This document shows positions 36,805 through 48,449 of a stretch of DNA of 64,000 nucleotides, in pieces. Under the pieces are notes generated by a model. It was not told the origin of the DNA and did not search any database. It worked only from the letters and a program-made list of their open reading frames with translations. The stretch's first letter is position 1. The number at the start of each line of letters is the position of its first letter. Origin of the DNA: Bubalus kerabau (Eukaryota; Chordata; Mammalia; Artiodactyla; Bovidae); assembly GCF_029407905.1 (NCBI RefSeq), contig NC_073626.1, positions 79,945,482-80,009,481 on the forward strand. The letters run 5' to 3'. Position numbers and translations under genes: made by a program.

Positions 36805-36983
36805 GCAAAAGTGAAAGTCGCTCAACCACATGGACTATACAATCCATGGAATTCTCCAGGCAAGAATACTGGAGTGGATGATAGCCATTCCCTTCTCCAA
36901 GGGATCTCTCCAACCCAGGGATCGAACCCAGGTCTCCCACACTGCAGGCAGATTCTTTACCAGTTAAGCCACAAGGGAAGCCC
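36805..36983 (-). mobile_element. Bov-tA SINE with perfect target duplication
   Basis: Reverse-oriented Bov-tA ending with CCACAAGGGAAGCCC. It is flanked by identical 13-bp AATAACAGGGAAA at 36792-36804 and 36984-36996. Confidence 0.95.
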
Positions 36984-37069
36984 AATAACAGGGAAACAAT
37001 CAAATAAATCCAGAAAAAGAGACAGTCTACAGAATAAACTTGAACTCTTCAAAATTTTTTAAAATGCCT

Positions 37070-37490
37070 GGAGAAACTGTTTCGGATTAAAGGAGACTAA
37101 CAAGAAATGACAACTAACTGCAACACATGATCTTCACTTGTCTCTTGGAACAAAAGAAATATATATCTGGTATATAAAATATTATTGGGAGACTTTGAAC
37201 ACAGAATATTTGATTTTATTGTTATTAAATTTATTCAGTATGATTGGTACTAAGGTTGTATAAAAGAATATCTTTATTATTACATGATATATCCTGAAGT
37301 ATTTAGGGATAAAAATGTCCAAGATGTCTACCTCTGACAAGTGTGTGTGTGTCTGTGTATAGATAAGTATGGGAAAGAAAACATAAACATGGAAATATGC
37401 TAGCCATCAGCGAGTATAGGTGAAGGCTTTTCAACTTTTCTGTAGATGTAAAAGTCAGTTGAAATGAAAAGGTGGGAAAAGAGGTATTTT
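37070..37490 (+). mobile_element. Old L1M 3' UTR remnant
   Basis: AAACTGTTTCGGATTAAAGG, GAGACTAACAAGAAATGACA and later TGAAGTATTTAGGGATAAAA are characteristic of the 3' UTR of old mammalian L1M elements. Similar text recurs near 51.9 and 58.8 kb. Confidence 0.65.
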
Positions 37491-37689
37491 TATAATTGTA
37501 AAACACATATCACACAAAAAGGAAGTGGGGGTATAGGCATAAAGTGCCACACATTACTCTAAGACTCAATAAGTCATTCTTAGAGAGGGAAATATCGGAC
37601 ACAGAGCTGTGGGCCCCAAGTTCTGGGGAGATTTGTAACAGCAGCAGCAGCAGAAAGAATAGACAAAAGCAAGTAGATGCTAGAAACTA

Positions 37690-37905
37690 AAATATAATTA
37701 GCCATGATGTATAATCCTTTTAATAAACTGCCAAACTTGGTTAGCTAGGATTTTGTTAAGGACTTTTACATCTCTATTCATAAGGGATACATGTCTATCA
37801 TTTTCTTTTCTTTTGAAATCCTTATCTGGCTTTGGTATCAAGGTAGGGCTGACCTCAGAGAATGAGTTAAGAAGTGTTCCCTTCTCTCTTTTCATTTTTT
37901 TTTTT
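37690..37905 (-). mobile_element. L1 ORF2 fragment, inverted
   Basis: The minus-strand translation contains TLIPKPDKDF, then DRHVSLMNRDVKVLNKILAN and IKRIIHHG. This is the reverse transcriptase region of L1 ORF2. It sits just before a plus-strand L1 3' end, so it may be the inverted 5' part of the same insertion. Confidence 0.8.
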
Positions 37906-37939
37906 TCTTTTGGACAAATCTAAGTAGGAAGAGTCTTAA

Positions 37940-38880
37940 TTCTTTAAATGGCAGAAGACCAAAACAGACATTTATTCAAAGACAGGCCAACAGGCACATG
38001 AAAAGATGCTCAAGATCCCTAACTATTAGAGAAATCCAAATCAAATTTGCAGTGAGGTACCATCTCAAACCAGTCAAAATGGCCATCACTAAAAAGTCTA
38101 CAAATAACAAATGCTGGAAAGGGTGTGGAGAAAAGGGTCTCTCCTACAAGGTGGTGATATAGTGCTATATATAGTTACTGGTATACTGCTATACATAGTA
38201 TAGTTATACTGCTATAACCACTGTGGAAAACATTATGAAGGTCCTCAGAAAACTAAAAGTAGAATTACAATATGACCCAGCAATCCCACTTCTGGGCATA
38301 TACCCAGACGAAACTATCATTCAAAAAGATACATGCACCCCTGTGTTCACAGCAGCAGTGTTCACAACAGCCAAGACGTGGGAGCAACCTACAAAGGAAT
38401 ACTACTTAGTCATAAAAAAGAACAAAATAATGCCATTTACAGCAATATGGATGCAATCAGAGATTATTATGCTAAGTAAAGCATGTCAGAAAGACAAAGA
38501 CAAAACCATATGATATTACTTATATGTGGAATCTAAAATATGACACAAATGAACCCATCTATGAAAGAGAAACAGAACAGACTGGTGGGTGCCAACGGAG
38601 AGAGTTGAAGGAGGGTTGCAGTGGGAGGCTGGGGTTAGCAGATACGAGCTTTTATATATAGAATGGATAAACAACAAGGTCCTACTGTATAGCACAAAGA
38701 ACTATATATTCAATATCCCATGATAAATCATAACAGAAAGAATATTTTTTAAAAAAGAATGTGTGTGTGTGTATATATGTGTGTGTGTGTGTGTGTATAA
38801 CTGAACCATTTTGCTGTACAACAGAAATTAACATAACATTGTAAATCAAATATACTTCAATTAAAGATACTAATAAAAAA
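37940..38880 (+). mobile_element. L1 3' end (ORF2 C-terminus and 3' UTR)
   Basis: TGGCAGAAGACCAAAACAG begins the ORF2 C-terminal part. The frame at 38223-38513 reads YDPAIPLLGIYPDE and RTC-like text typical of L1 ORF2. The 3' UTR ends at CATTGTAAATCAAATATACT, TCAATTAAAG. A TG microsatellite lies at about 38760-38800. Confidence 0.9.
38760..38799. repeat. TG/TA microsatellite inside L1 3' UTR
   Basis: TGTG units interrupted by ATATA on the plus strand. Confidence 0.85.
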
Positions 38881-39002
38881 ATGTTCAATGACCCAATTTC
38901 TTCAAATAGCAAAGTACATTTGGGGTGGGGGGGGGTGGAAATGACAGGCACAGGAAAAGATAAAAAGGGACTCTATTAATTAAAAGACTATAAGGAGTCT
39001 CT

Positions 39003-39036
39003 ACAACTATAAATAAATAAATAAAATAAAATAAAT
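39003..39036. repeat. AAAT/AAAAT simple repeat
   Basis: Tandem AAATA and AAAATAA units on the plus strand. Confidence 0.85.
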
Positions 39037-39039
39037 AAG

Positions 39040-39340
39040 AAACAATTGGGGAATTTTGAACTCTGACTAGATAGTTGATGATATTGAGGAATTAAGTTAT
39101 TCAGGAGTGACTGTGGTTTTAAAAAATAAGTCTTTAAAAAAATAAGTCTTTTCTATTCAGCAGATATGGTGAAATATAATAATGTCTGGAATCTGCTTCC
39201 AAATACTTCTAGGAGAAAAAAATTAGTCACAAGTTAATCACTGTTAGAGATTGACAGAGACATTAAAAATTGATGTGGACAAGGAGGTACATTTTACTAG
39301 TCTCTTTACATCACCACATAGTTAAAATTTTCCATATTCA
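39040..39340 (+). mobile_element. Old L1M 3' UTR remnant
   Basis: GAACTCTGACTAGATAGTTG and GATATTGAGGAATTA follow the L1M 3' UTR pattern; the remainder is decayed. It contains a short tandem repeat of TAAAAAAATAAGTCTTT units at about 39120-39150. Confidence 0.5.
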
Positions 39341-40039
39341 AAGATAAAAGAAAGAGAGAAGAGAAAAAATAAAGAAAGAATTCAGAAGAAAAAAGTAAAG
39401 AGGGGTAAAAGGTGAGAGGATGTCAGAGGGCGGTGAGGCTCAGAAAGAAAGGAAACAGCCAGAGATTTTCCCTGTTACAATTCCTAATTAAAATCACTCT
39501 TGAGATTTAATAGCTTTTAATACTAGTTTCTTATATTTTTCCTCCTATCTTGAAATGACAAAAGAGCTCTGGAATAGTGGAATTATCTAATATTAACTAG
39601 TTTAGTGTAAAAAATTGCTATAAGGGAATTAAATGAAGTAACAAGTCAAAGCAACTTTAAAAATATAAAACAATGAACAAATAACAGTCCAAAATAATAA
39701 CATAAGCTTCACTGGGGCAGAGATATTATTTTGTTTGGCTTCTTATTGTAATAGCGATGATCAATACATATATGTGAAATGATTGCATGAATAAAATAAA
39801 ACATTACGTTGATGATTATACAGTACTTGGTGAAGAAGTTATAGAGGGACAAGTGGCAAAAATCTAATAAACTGAATTCCTTAAAAGAGCAGAAAAAGAT
39901 AAGCAGCTGCAAAATTGGTCAGTACTCCAACACATTTCCTTTTAATTATAGTAGTTATTTCTCATCTAGACAGCTCTATTGTCTTATTCAGTGAGGGTTT
40001 CACAGATCAATTTCAAATTTTAACAAGAGTAATAAGACA

Positions 40040-40175
40040 AAAAAACTAATGTACCAGGCACCATATTAGACCCTTTTACCTATATTACATTACTTAACCA
40101 ACATGACAATCCTCGAAAGTCACTATTATCTCTATATTTAAAAGAAAGCAACAAACTTGGCCAGATTAAGTCAAG
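40040..40175 (+). mobile_element. MIR-like remnant interrupted by BovB
   Basis: GTACCAGGCACCATATTAGACCC...CAACATGACAATCC...AACTTGGCCAGATTAAGTCAAGCAG is a MIR-type order that stops where the inverted BovB begins. Confidence 0.55.
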
Positions 40176-40178
40176 CAG

Positions 40179-42240
40179 TAGATGTTTTTCTGGACCTCTC
40201 TTGCTTTTTCGATGATCCAGTGGATGTTGGCAATTTGATCTCTGGTTCCTCTGCCTTTTCTAAAACCAGCTTGAACATCTGGAAGTTCACGGTTCACGTA
40301 TTGCTGAAGCCTGGCTTGGAGAATTTTGAGCATTACTTTGCTAGCCTGTGAGATGAGTGCAATTGTGCGGTAGTTTGAGCATTCTTTGGTATTGCCTTTC
40401 TTTGGGATTGGAATGAATACTGACCTTTTTCAGTCCTGTGGTCACTGCTGAGTTTTCCAAATTTGCTGGCATATTGAGTGCAGCACTTTCACAGCACCAT
40501 CTTTCAGGATTTGAAATAGCTCAACTGGAATTCACTAGCTTTGTTTGTAGTGATGCTTTGTAAGGTCCACTTGACTTCACATTCCAGGATGTCTGGCTCT
40601 AGGTGAGTGATCACACCATTGTGATTATCTGGGTTGTGAAGATCTGTTTTGTACAGTTCTTCTGTATATTCTTGCCACCTCTTCTTAATATCTTCTGCTT
40701 CTGTTAGGTCCATATCATTTCTGTCCTTTATTGAGCCCATCTTTGCATGAAATGTTCCCTTGGTATCTAATTTTCTTGAAGAGATCTCTAGTCTTTCCCA
40801 TTCTATTGTTTTCCTCTATTTCTTTGCACTGATCACTGAGGAAGGCCTTCTTAGCTCTCCTTGCTATTTTTTGGAACTCTGCATTCAAATGGGTAGATCT
40901 TTCCTTTTCTCCTTTGCTTTTGGCTTCTCTTCTCTTCACAGCTATTTGTAAGGCCTCCTCAGACAGCCACTTTGCTTTTTTGCATTTCTTTTTCTCGGGC
41001 ATGTTCTTGATCCCTGTCTCCTGTACAATGTCATGAACCTCCGCCCATAGTTCATCAGGCACTCTGTCTATCACATCTAGTCCCTTAAATCTATCTCTCC
41101 CTTCCACTGTATAATTGTAAGGGATTTGATTTAGGTCATACCTGAATGGTCTAGAAAAACATCTATTTCTGCTTTATTGACTATGCCAAAGCCTTTGACT
41201 GTGTGGATCACAATAAACTCTGGAAAATTCTGAAAAAGATGGGAATACCAGAGTACCTGACCTGCCTCTTGAGAAATCTGTATGTAGGTCAGGAAGCACC
41301 AGTTAGAACTGGACATTGAGCAACAGACTGGTTCCAAATAGGAAAAGGAGTACTTCAAGGCTGTGTATTGTCACCATGTTTATTTAACTTCTATGCAGAG
41401 GACATCATGAGAAATGCTGGACTGGATGAAACACAAGCTAGAATCAAGATTGCCGGGTGAAATATCAATAACCTCAGATATGCAGATACCATCACCCTTA
41501 TGGCAGAAAGTGAAGAAGAACTAAAGAGCCTCTTGATGAAAGTGAAAGTGGAGAGTGAAAAAGTTGGCTTAAAGCTCAACATTCAGAAAACTAAGATCAT
41601 GGCATCCGGTCCCATCACTTCATGGCAAACAGATGGGGAAACAGTGACAGACTTTATTTTTTGGGCTCCAAAATCACTGCAGATGGTGACTGCAGCCATG
41701 AAATTAAAAGACGCTTACTCCTTGAGAGAAAAGTTATGACCAACTTAGACAGCTTATTAAAAAGCAGAGACATTACTTTGCCAACAAAAGGTCCATCTAG
41801 TCAAACCTATGGTTTTTCCAGTAGTCTTGAATGGATGTGAGAGTTGGACTACAAAGAAAGCTGAGCGCCAAAGAATTGATGCTTCTGAACTGTGGTGTTG
41901 GAGAAGACTCTTGAGAGTCCCTTGGACTGCAAGGAGATCCAACCAGTCCATCCTAAAGGAAATCAGTCCTGAGTGTTCATTGGAAGGACTGATGTTGAAA
42001 CTGAAACTCTAATCCTTTAGCTACCTGATGCGAAGAGGTGACTCATTTGAAAAGACCCTGATGCTGGGAAAGATTGAAGCGGATGACAGAGGATTAGATG
42101 GTTGGATGGCATCACTGACTCAGTGGACATGAAGTTTGGGTAAACTCTGGGAGTTGGTGATGGACAGGGAGGCCTGGCATGCTCTGGTCCACAGGGTTGC
42201 AAAGAGTCAGACATGACTGAGCAACTGAACTGAACTGAAC
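40179..42240 (+). mobile_element. BovB LINE with inverted 5' part
   Basis: 41152-42240 is a plus-strand BovB from the codons for KHLFLLY/YFCFIDYAKAFDCVDH to the ACTGAACTGAAC tail. 40179-41151 is the adjoining upstream BovB in reverse: the minus strand reads the end of the endonuclease region, the linker (ALQIAVKRREAKSKGEKER) and the start of the RT. The two parts meet at the same BovB position with a 12-bp overlap (AGAAAAACATCT). The element therefore covers about 2.05 kb of BovB, folded at that point. Confidence 0.94.
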
Positions 42241-42969
42241 CTGTATCTGAATTCTGAGGAATTTCTTATACCTTACTCTTTCTACTCTACTAATTCAGAG
42301 TAAACACCCTAGAAAAAAAAATGCCCTGGAGAAATATGTAAGTCTTTTATTTACTTCGCTTCACACATACTCTTATTGAAAAAGGATTACATTCATTGGA
42401 ACTGGAGTGTAATATTTATCACTACCTCAAAATACTTCAGTATGGCAGAGAACAGAGAATATTCAGACAAATCCTTCAAATTTTTAAAAACATTATTTTA
42501 ACTCTAAGATTTGCAAACATCAATTGGCAGGCTGTTACAAGAATGACTGCTTCTATGCTCAAGAAACAAGGGCAAAGCAACCTGAATATGTCTTATATAA
42601 TTAAAATATTTAAACTGACTATTTTTGGACTTAAATGTTTCTAGATATTAGAACAATCAAGTTGCCAAGAAAGATGAACTCAGTTTTTGGCCACCCAGCA
42701 TTGGTAAGATTCCATCACACTCTAAAGAAAAAGACTATGTAACATACAGAGAGATCTCTCTTAAATTCTTCTTTAAACACTCCAAGAAAGTGAGATAAAC
42801 CAGATTAAGAATCTTTGCTAAAAAAAAAACAAACATATAAAGATCCTTGCTATACAGATCTGCAGTTATACCTAAACAAAAATCTAGCTTTTATTTGAGG
42901 GATTTACTAATCTGCTGCAAATACTTCATCTCTAAAAATGTTCCCACTAAAAATTACTTTGATTTTTAC

Positions 42970-43119
42970 CTGAGGATGCTTGTAACAGGACAACCAATCC
43001 TGTAGGTCTGTCTTCAGAGGAGGGCCCACTCTGTCCACAAATAACACAATCATATACTGCCTCAGAAACTTGAGGTTCTGCTGTGGTGATCTCCATAGGA
43101 ATATCACTCTCTGGAGAAT
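42970..43119 (-). CDS. UBR3: UBR3 exon E3, first RING cysteine pair
   Basis: A 150-base exon with acceptor CTCAG and donor GTAAAA. The translation starts with an acidic stretch, SPESDIPMEITTAEPQVSE, then AVYDCVICGQSGPSSEDRP and TGLVVLLQASS. The C-x2-C in DCVICG is the first metal-ligand pair of the RING-like domain; the other ligands come two and three exons later. The domain is therefore interrupted by a long insert, a known trait of UBR-family RINGs and the reason it is often called degenerate. A shadow reading frame covers much of this exon on the same strand but gives no family match. Confidence 0.95.
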
Positions 43120-43321
43120 CTGAGGAGAAAAAGTTGCAATCTTAATTCCTGAAAAGAAAATCTCTCTTTAATAAAATTATGAAAAAAAATCAAGCTCAAA
43201 TAATTTGGAACTTCAGTATCAATAAATTATATAGTAATAAAACTATGGGAAAATTATCTCACCAAAATAAAATGTTTACTCATAAAAGACAAAATTACAA
43301 AGAATGGATGTTATGAAAGAC

Positions 43322-43472
43322 TTCCGATTCCTGGGTTGGGAAGATCCCCTTGAAGAGGAAATGGTAACCTACTCCAGTATTCTTGACTGGGAAATCCCAT
43401 GGATAAAGAAGTCTGGTGTGCTACAGTCCATGGGGTCACAAAGAGTTGGATGTGCCTTAGCAACTAAAACAA
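43322..43472 (+). mobile_element. BovA-type SINE, degraded
   Basis: CCTGGGTTGGGAAGATCCCC to GGTCACAAAGAGTTGGATG; the tRNA head is missing and divergence is high. Confidence 0.85.
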
Positions 43473-44561
43473 CTCTTCTAATGTTGTACCATATGTAAAA
43501 TTAAAACTAAAAACACAGATGCAAAGGTATTTGTATCTAAAAATATTGTTTTAATATTATAATTTCAGGAAATAAGGGGGAGGTCATTTGCTTTAGTTTT
43601 CTTTGAAGCACTTCAGAGGGAAAATTTATAATAACATGGCAGCTCTTGGAAAGAAATGGCAATATTTACTAGGAGATGAAAGGGTAAAAAAAATTTTCTT
43701 TTTTCTTTTAATTGTAGTGATTATGTCTTAGTGATTATAATTATCAATATGTATTTATGTGGGATAAACATTTCGATACGACCATACATAAAATAAAACA
43801 AAACTATAATAGAAAATAACAGCAACCCTTTGGTGACATGTCATTAACAGCAAGAAATAAAATACTGAGTCAATAACCATTTCAGATAAAAATTCATAGA
43901 AGCATCCATAGTGGCAAAAGAAAGGAGTAGAGGGGATTGGGAAGATCAAAGAAGCAGAAATGATTTATGGCATGTTTAAGAGATGGAGGCATATCTAAAT
44001 AAATATGTAAAAAAAAAAAGACAGAAATAGAAAAAGAAAGGTGTCAAGTTTATATATGTTTTAATAAGATTTCATGCAGATAAACATATATCAGATATTT
44101 ATTAAGACTGAGAGGAAAAGGGGTGAAACCTAAAATAGAACTTTAGATAATGCTCAAAATTAATGGAAATTTTAAATAAGCCAATGAAGAGATCTAAAGC
44201 TTAAAGTGGTCTTGTATATTCTCCCTCAGCATCTCTCCCCTAGTATCTCTCTCTCCCTCTCAATCATACCACTTATTTGAGAATAAGTCTGGGATTGCCT
44301 ACTGGAGAAGGAGACAGCCCACCTGGAACAGAGCCCAGTTGTCCTACCAGCTCAGGCCAGTCCCAACCAACCAACTATCGGATCATTCTTGGAACATGCT
44401 TTGTTTTTGTGTTTATGGAGTTTTGTGGATGAAAGGAGAAAAGAATGGGAAAATGATGTAGGGATGATATATTTAGTGCCCTCAGAACCATGGGAAATAT
44501 GTTTTTGCTTGGAAACATTATGCCTATGCTGGGAATAGACAACTGCAAAACACAAGTATCT

Positions 44562-45265
44562 GGAGAAAAGGGAAATCTCTTGCACTGTTGGTGGGAATGT
44601 AAATTGAGGCAGCCACTATGAAGAACAGTATGGAGATTCTTTAAAAAACTAAAAATAAAACTACCCTATGCCCCAACAATCCCACTATGGGGCACAGACA
44701 TTAAGAAAACCATAACTGAAAGAGACGCATGTTCCCTGTAGCTAGGACATGGAAACAACCCATGTTCATGCATAAAGAAGCTATAGTACATATATACAAT
44801 GGAATATTACTCAGCCATAAAAAGACCACATTTGAATCAGTCCTAATGAAGTGGATGAACCTAGAGCCTGTTAGACAAAGTGAAGTAAGTCAGAAAGAGG
44901 AAAACAAATATTGTACATTAACGCATATATACAGAATCTATTTGCAGGACAGCAATGGAGATGCAGACAGAGAGAACAGACTTGTGGACACAGTGGGTGA
45001 AGGAGAGGCTGGGATGAACTGAGAGCAGCATGGAAACATATACATTACCATATGTAAAATAGCTAGCCAGTGGAAATTTGCTGTATGACACAGGGAACTC
45101 CAATCAGGTGCTCTGTGACAACATAGAGGGGTAGGATGGGATGGGAAGTGGGAGGGAGATTCAAGAGTGAGGGGGACATATGTATACCTATGGCTGATTC
45201 ATGTTGATGTACAGTAGAGACCAACACAATATTGTAAAGCAATTATCTTCCAATTAAAAAAAAAA
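44562..45265 (+). mobile_element. L1 3' end with poly(A)
   Basis: It starts near the ORF2 codons for the ACTGTTGGTGGGAATGTAAA motif, runs through GGAATATTACTCAGCCATAA and the ruminant L1 3' UTR, and ends in poly(A). A possible 7-bp duplication, AAGTATC, lies at 44554-44560 and 45266-45272. A frame with STOP-free length of 97 codons (44729-45022) is chance. Confidence 0.92.
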
Positions 45266-45599
45266 AAGTATCACAGGGCAAAGTGTGGTGTGCAGCCTAG
45301 GGGTAGGCACAGAGAATCTTCTTTACTGCATAAATTGATCCTTGGTTTTAAGAACATATAATACACTTTAATTTTAACTACAACTGAGTATTTGCTCGGA
45401 TCCTACTAGGTGAATTACTACTCATAAACTAAACACGCTACTGGCGCTTACTGCTTTCCGCTAAGAAGCCTGTGACAATGGCCACAATTGCAAAACTCCT
45501 GCAGAGCAGTATCATTAATTCTGGTAAAGATGTACAGTACTGTCCTGACCTGGTCATCATTTTTACTACTAACATTCTTGCTTTCCTCTGTTTTTTTTT

Positions 45600-46180
45600 T
45601 TAACTTGGTATAGAGAGGGACTTCTCATTCCTTTTAAAAAATATATCACTGAAATATAATTTTAGTTTTGCAGAAAAGTTTTGAAGCCACTACAAAGAGT
45701 TTTCATAAACCTCACACCCAGTTTCCCCTTAAATCTTACATTAGCATGATATGACTGTCACAATGAACTAATATTGATATATTATTGAGCAATTTTATTG
45801 ATATAATACTGATAAATTAAAGTCCATATTTTCTCCAGATTTCCTTAGTTTCTACCTAACGCCCTTTTTTTTTTTGAGGATCCCATCCAGAACAGCGTAT
45901 TACATTTAGTTGTCATGTCTCCTTAGTCTACTCTTAGCTGTGGCAGTTTCTCAAGAAACTGTTGCTTTTGATGAACTTAAAAGTTTTGAGGAGTACTGAT
46001 CAGGTATTCTGTATAACATTCCTCAACTGTAACTTGTCTGATACGTTTCTCAAGATTAGTCTGAGGTTATGGTTATAAGTGAGGAGGGCCACTAAGGTAA
46101 AGTACCATTCTCATCAACATCGTATCAATGGTATATAATATTGATATGATCAATTATTGCTTATATGGACGTTGATCATT
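45600..46180 (-). mobile_element. Old L1M 3' UTR remnant, sense to UBR3
   Basis: TTGTCATGTCTCCTTAGTCT, GAGGAGTACTGATCAGGTATTC and TTAGTCTGAGGTTATGG on the plus strand are the reverse complement of the L1M 3' UTR text found on the plus strand near 58.8 kb. High divergence. Confidence 0.55.
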
Positions 46181-46184
46181 TCAT

Positions 46185-46545
46185 TTGGGTAGCATTATGA
46201 TCATTTCATAATGTATGCAAATACCAAATTACTAGTAAGTAGTACACCTGAAACTGAGCTTCCTAGGTAGCTCAGTGGTAAAGAATCTCCCTGCTAATGC
46301 AGGAGACACAGGAGATGTGGATTCAATCTCTGGGCCAGAAAGATCCCCTGGCGGAGGAAATGGCAACCCACTCTGGTATTCTTGTCTGGAAAATCCCATT
46401 GACAAAGGAAGCTGGCAGGCTACAGTCCATGGGGTCACAAAGAGCTGGACATGACTGAGCGACTGAGCATGCACACACATACACAGACGTGAAACTAATA
46501 TGATTCTGTACACCAACTATATTTCAATTATTTTAAAAAGGAAAC
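46185..46545 (+). mobile_element. L1 3' end split by a Bov-tA
   Basis: The first half, ATGTATGCAAATACCAAATT to GTACACCTGAAACT, and the second half, GAAACTAATATGATTCTG to CAACTATATTTCAATTATTT, are one L1 3' end. The Bov-tA at 46256-46490 separates them. Confidence 0.75.
46256..46490 (+). mobile_element. Bov-tA SINE nested in L1 end
   Basis: A complete Bov-tA from GAGCTTCCTAGGTAGCTCAG to CATGCACACACATACACAG, with TGAAACT on both sides (46249-46255 and 46491-46498) as the likely target duplication. Confidence 0.92.
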
Positions 46546-46547
46546 AT

Positions 46548-46660
46548 GGAACTTCCTTGGTGATCCAGTGGTTAAAACTCCTTGCTTCTGATGCAGGTGG
46601 CAGTTCAATCTGTGGTTAGGGAACTAAGATCCCACATGCTCTTGGAGAAAAAAAAAAGGG
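46548..46660 (+). mobile_element. tRNA-derived cetartiodactyl SINE (CHR-2 type)
   Basis: GGAACTTCCTTGGTGATCCA, GTGGTTAAAACTCC, GGTTAGGGAACTAAGATCCC and a short A-rich end. The same family is present at 58602 (minus). Subfamily naming is tentative. Confidence 0.7.
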
Positions 46661-47419
46661 GGGGTAGGGAGAGCAAACTGCATAGCATTATATATAGTAA
46701 AATTTTATTTCAGGAAAGACAAATAGAAACAAAATCCATTTCTATAATTTTTATATGTATTCATATGAAGCAAGTAAGCCTATTTATAATGGTTTATCCC
46801 AAACGGTTGAGATTTAAAAGAGAAGGTAGGAAGAAATGATCAGCTTTGCTTTCGTACAGCTTTGTATATGTTAAGCATATACATTTTTAAATGTTTTGGC
46901 TTGATATCAGTGTGTGTTTTATTTATGGAACCAAATAACCAAAACATAATTTATATTTGTGGGTTGCATTTTTTAATACACCACATCACAGATGACTGAC
47001 TTAAAATGACAGATACAGCACTATGCCTCAAAAGTGAACAAATTTATGATCAGAACAACCAACATAGAAAAGTATTCTATCCACAAGATCTGCTTTCTAA
47101 TTTAAGTGAAAATAAATTCAATTCGTTTCTATTCAGTTGAGAGAATAAGAATTTCACAAGGTGACATGGCTAAGTTTATAGTAATTTATAAAATAATAAC
47201 ACAGATGCAACAGCAATAGATACATAGGACTAGTGCACTATAGGCATTCCAAAGCCACAAGCAGATCGGTCTTACCTAAAAGAAAGCAAGTCTACAACTG
47301 TGCCTGATTCCAAGAAAATATAAGAATATAAAAGAGGCTAGTTTATGATACAACCAAACTCTAAAGTAGCAAAAAAAAAAAGTGTCAGGGGAAAAAGAAG
47401 CAGTTAAAGATGTAAAGAG

Positions 47420-48050
47420 CATCCTTTTTCATAATAAGAGAAATGCTAATTAAAACTAGACCAGATAGCATTTCTTTTCACCAACAAGATTCGCAAAAAT
47501 ACAAAAGTTTGACAACATATTCTAATGACAAGGATGTAGGTAAATTGCTGTTCTGACACAGTTGATGGGAATACTAAATGGTACAACCCTTAAAAGGGTA
47601 ATTTGGCAATATGTAGCAAAATTACATGTGTGTTTACCCTGAACCAGCTATCCCACATATAGAAATGTATCTTACATATATATTACCAAAATATATAAAG
47701 ATACATGCCACAAGATATTTACTGCAGTACAACTTATATTGCAAAAAACTGGAAATAACCCAAATGTCCAATAATAGAAGACCATTTGAATAAACTATTG
47801 ATGGGGGAGGTGGGGGTGGGAATCTACCATACAGGTAGAAAAAAGAATAAAGAATATCTCTATATGCTACATGATAGGATCTCCAGGATATAACGTTGAG
47901 TGAAGAAAGCAAGGCAGAAGAAGTGTACATAGTATGTTATCATCTACCTAAGAAGGGGACACTAGGGATGCAAATATTTTTGTATTTCAATATATATATT
48001 TATATCCCCAACCCTCTCTTTTTCTTATGTAAATTGTTAAAAAAAATCAA
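47420..48050 (+). mobile_element. Old L1 3' end (ORF2 C-terminus and 3' UTR)
   Basis: AAGAGAAATGCTAATTAAAAC, ACAGTTGATGGGAATACTAA, ACTGGAAATAACCCAAATGT and AGTGAAGAAAGCAAGGCAGA are ordered as in L1 ORF2 and its 3' end. High divergence. Confidence 0.8.
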
Positions 48051-48222
48051 AGGATAAACCTCAAATTAAACTGTATTATTAAATAATGAAACAAACAGCT
48101 CCTTCATAACTAACAACAATAAAAGTCAACCAAATCCTGACACATGCCAGCTCAAGCTTGGACTACCCCACTTTCCAAATGAAATCTTAAAGGATGGGTA
48201 CTGTAGACAGTTACTATTTCTA

Positions 48223-48449
48223 TCTGAAGTGAAAGTGTTAGTCACTCAGCCATGTGGGACTCCTTGTGACCCCCCAAAGACTCTAACCTGCCAGGCTCCT
48301 CTGTCCATGTGATTTCCCAGGCAAGAATATTGGAGTGGGTAGCCACTCTCTTCTCCAGGGTATCTTCCCAACCCAGGGATTGAATGGATAGAACCTGGGT
48401 CTCCTGCACTGCAGGCAGATTCTTTACCATCTGAGCCACCAGGGAAGCC
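48223..48449 (-). mobile_element. Bov-tA SINE
   Basis: The reverse complement of Bov-tA, ending with GAGCCACCAGGGAAGCC. It has a 9-base internal insertion (AATGGATAG) near the box B region. The flanks share CTATCT. Confidence 0.92.

Larger units (their letters stand above)
36260..42969 (-). other. UBR3: UBR3 intron E3-E4
   Basis: A 6.7-kb intron made largely of LINE sequence: L1 3' ends at 37.07, 37.94 and 39.04 kb and the 5'-inverted BovB at 40.18-42.24 kb, plus a Bov-tA at 36.8 kb. Nothing is recognised in 36260-36790, 39345-40035 and 42245-42969. Confidence 0.85.

Noticed and set aside
40715..41107. A 130-codon minus-strand frame with a Lys/Arg-rich protein
   Set aside because: It is the linker between endonuclease and RT of BovB ORF2 in the inverted part of the 40.2-kb element.
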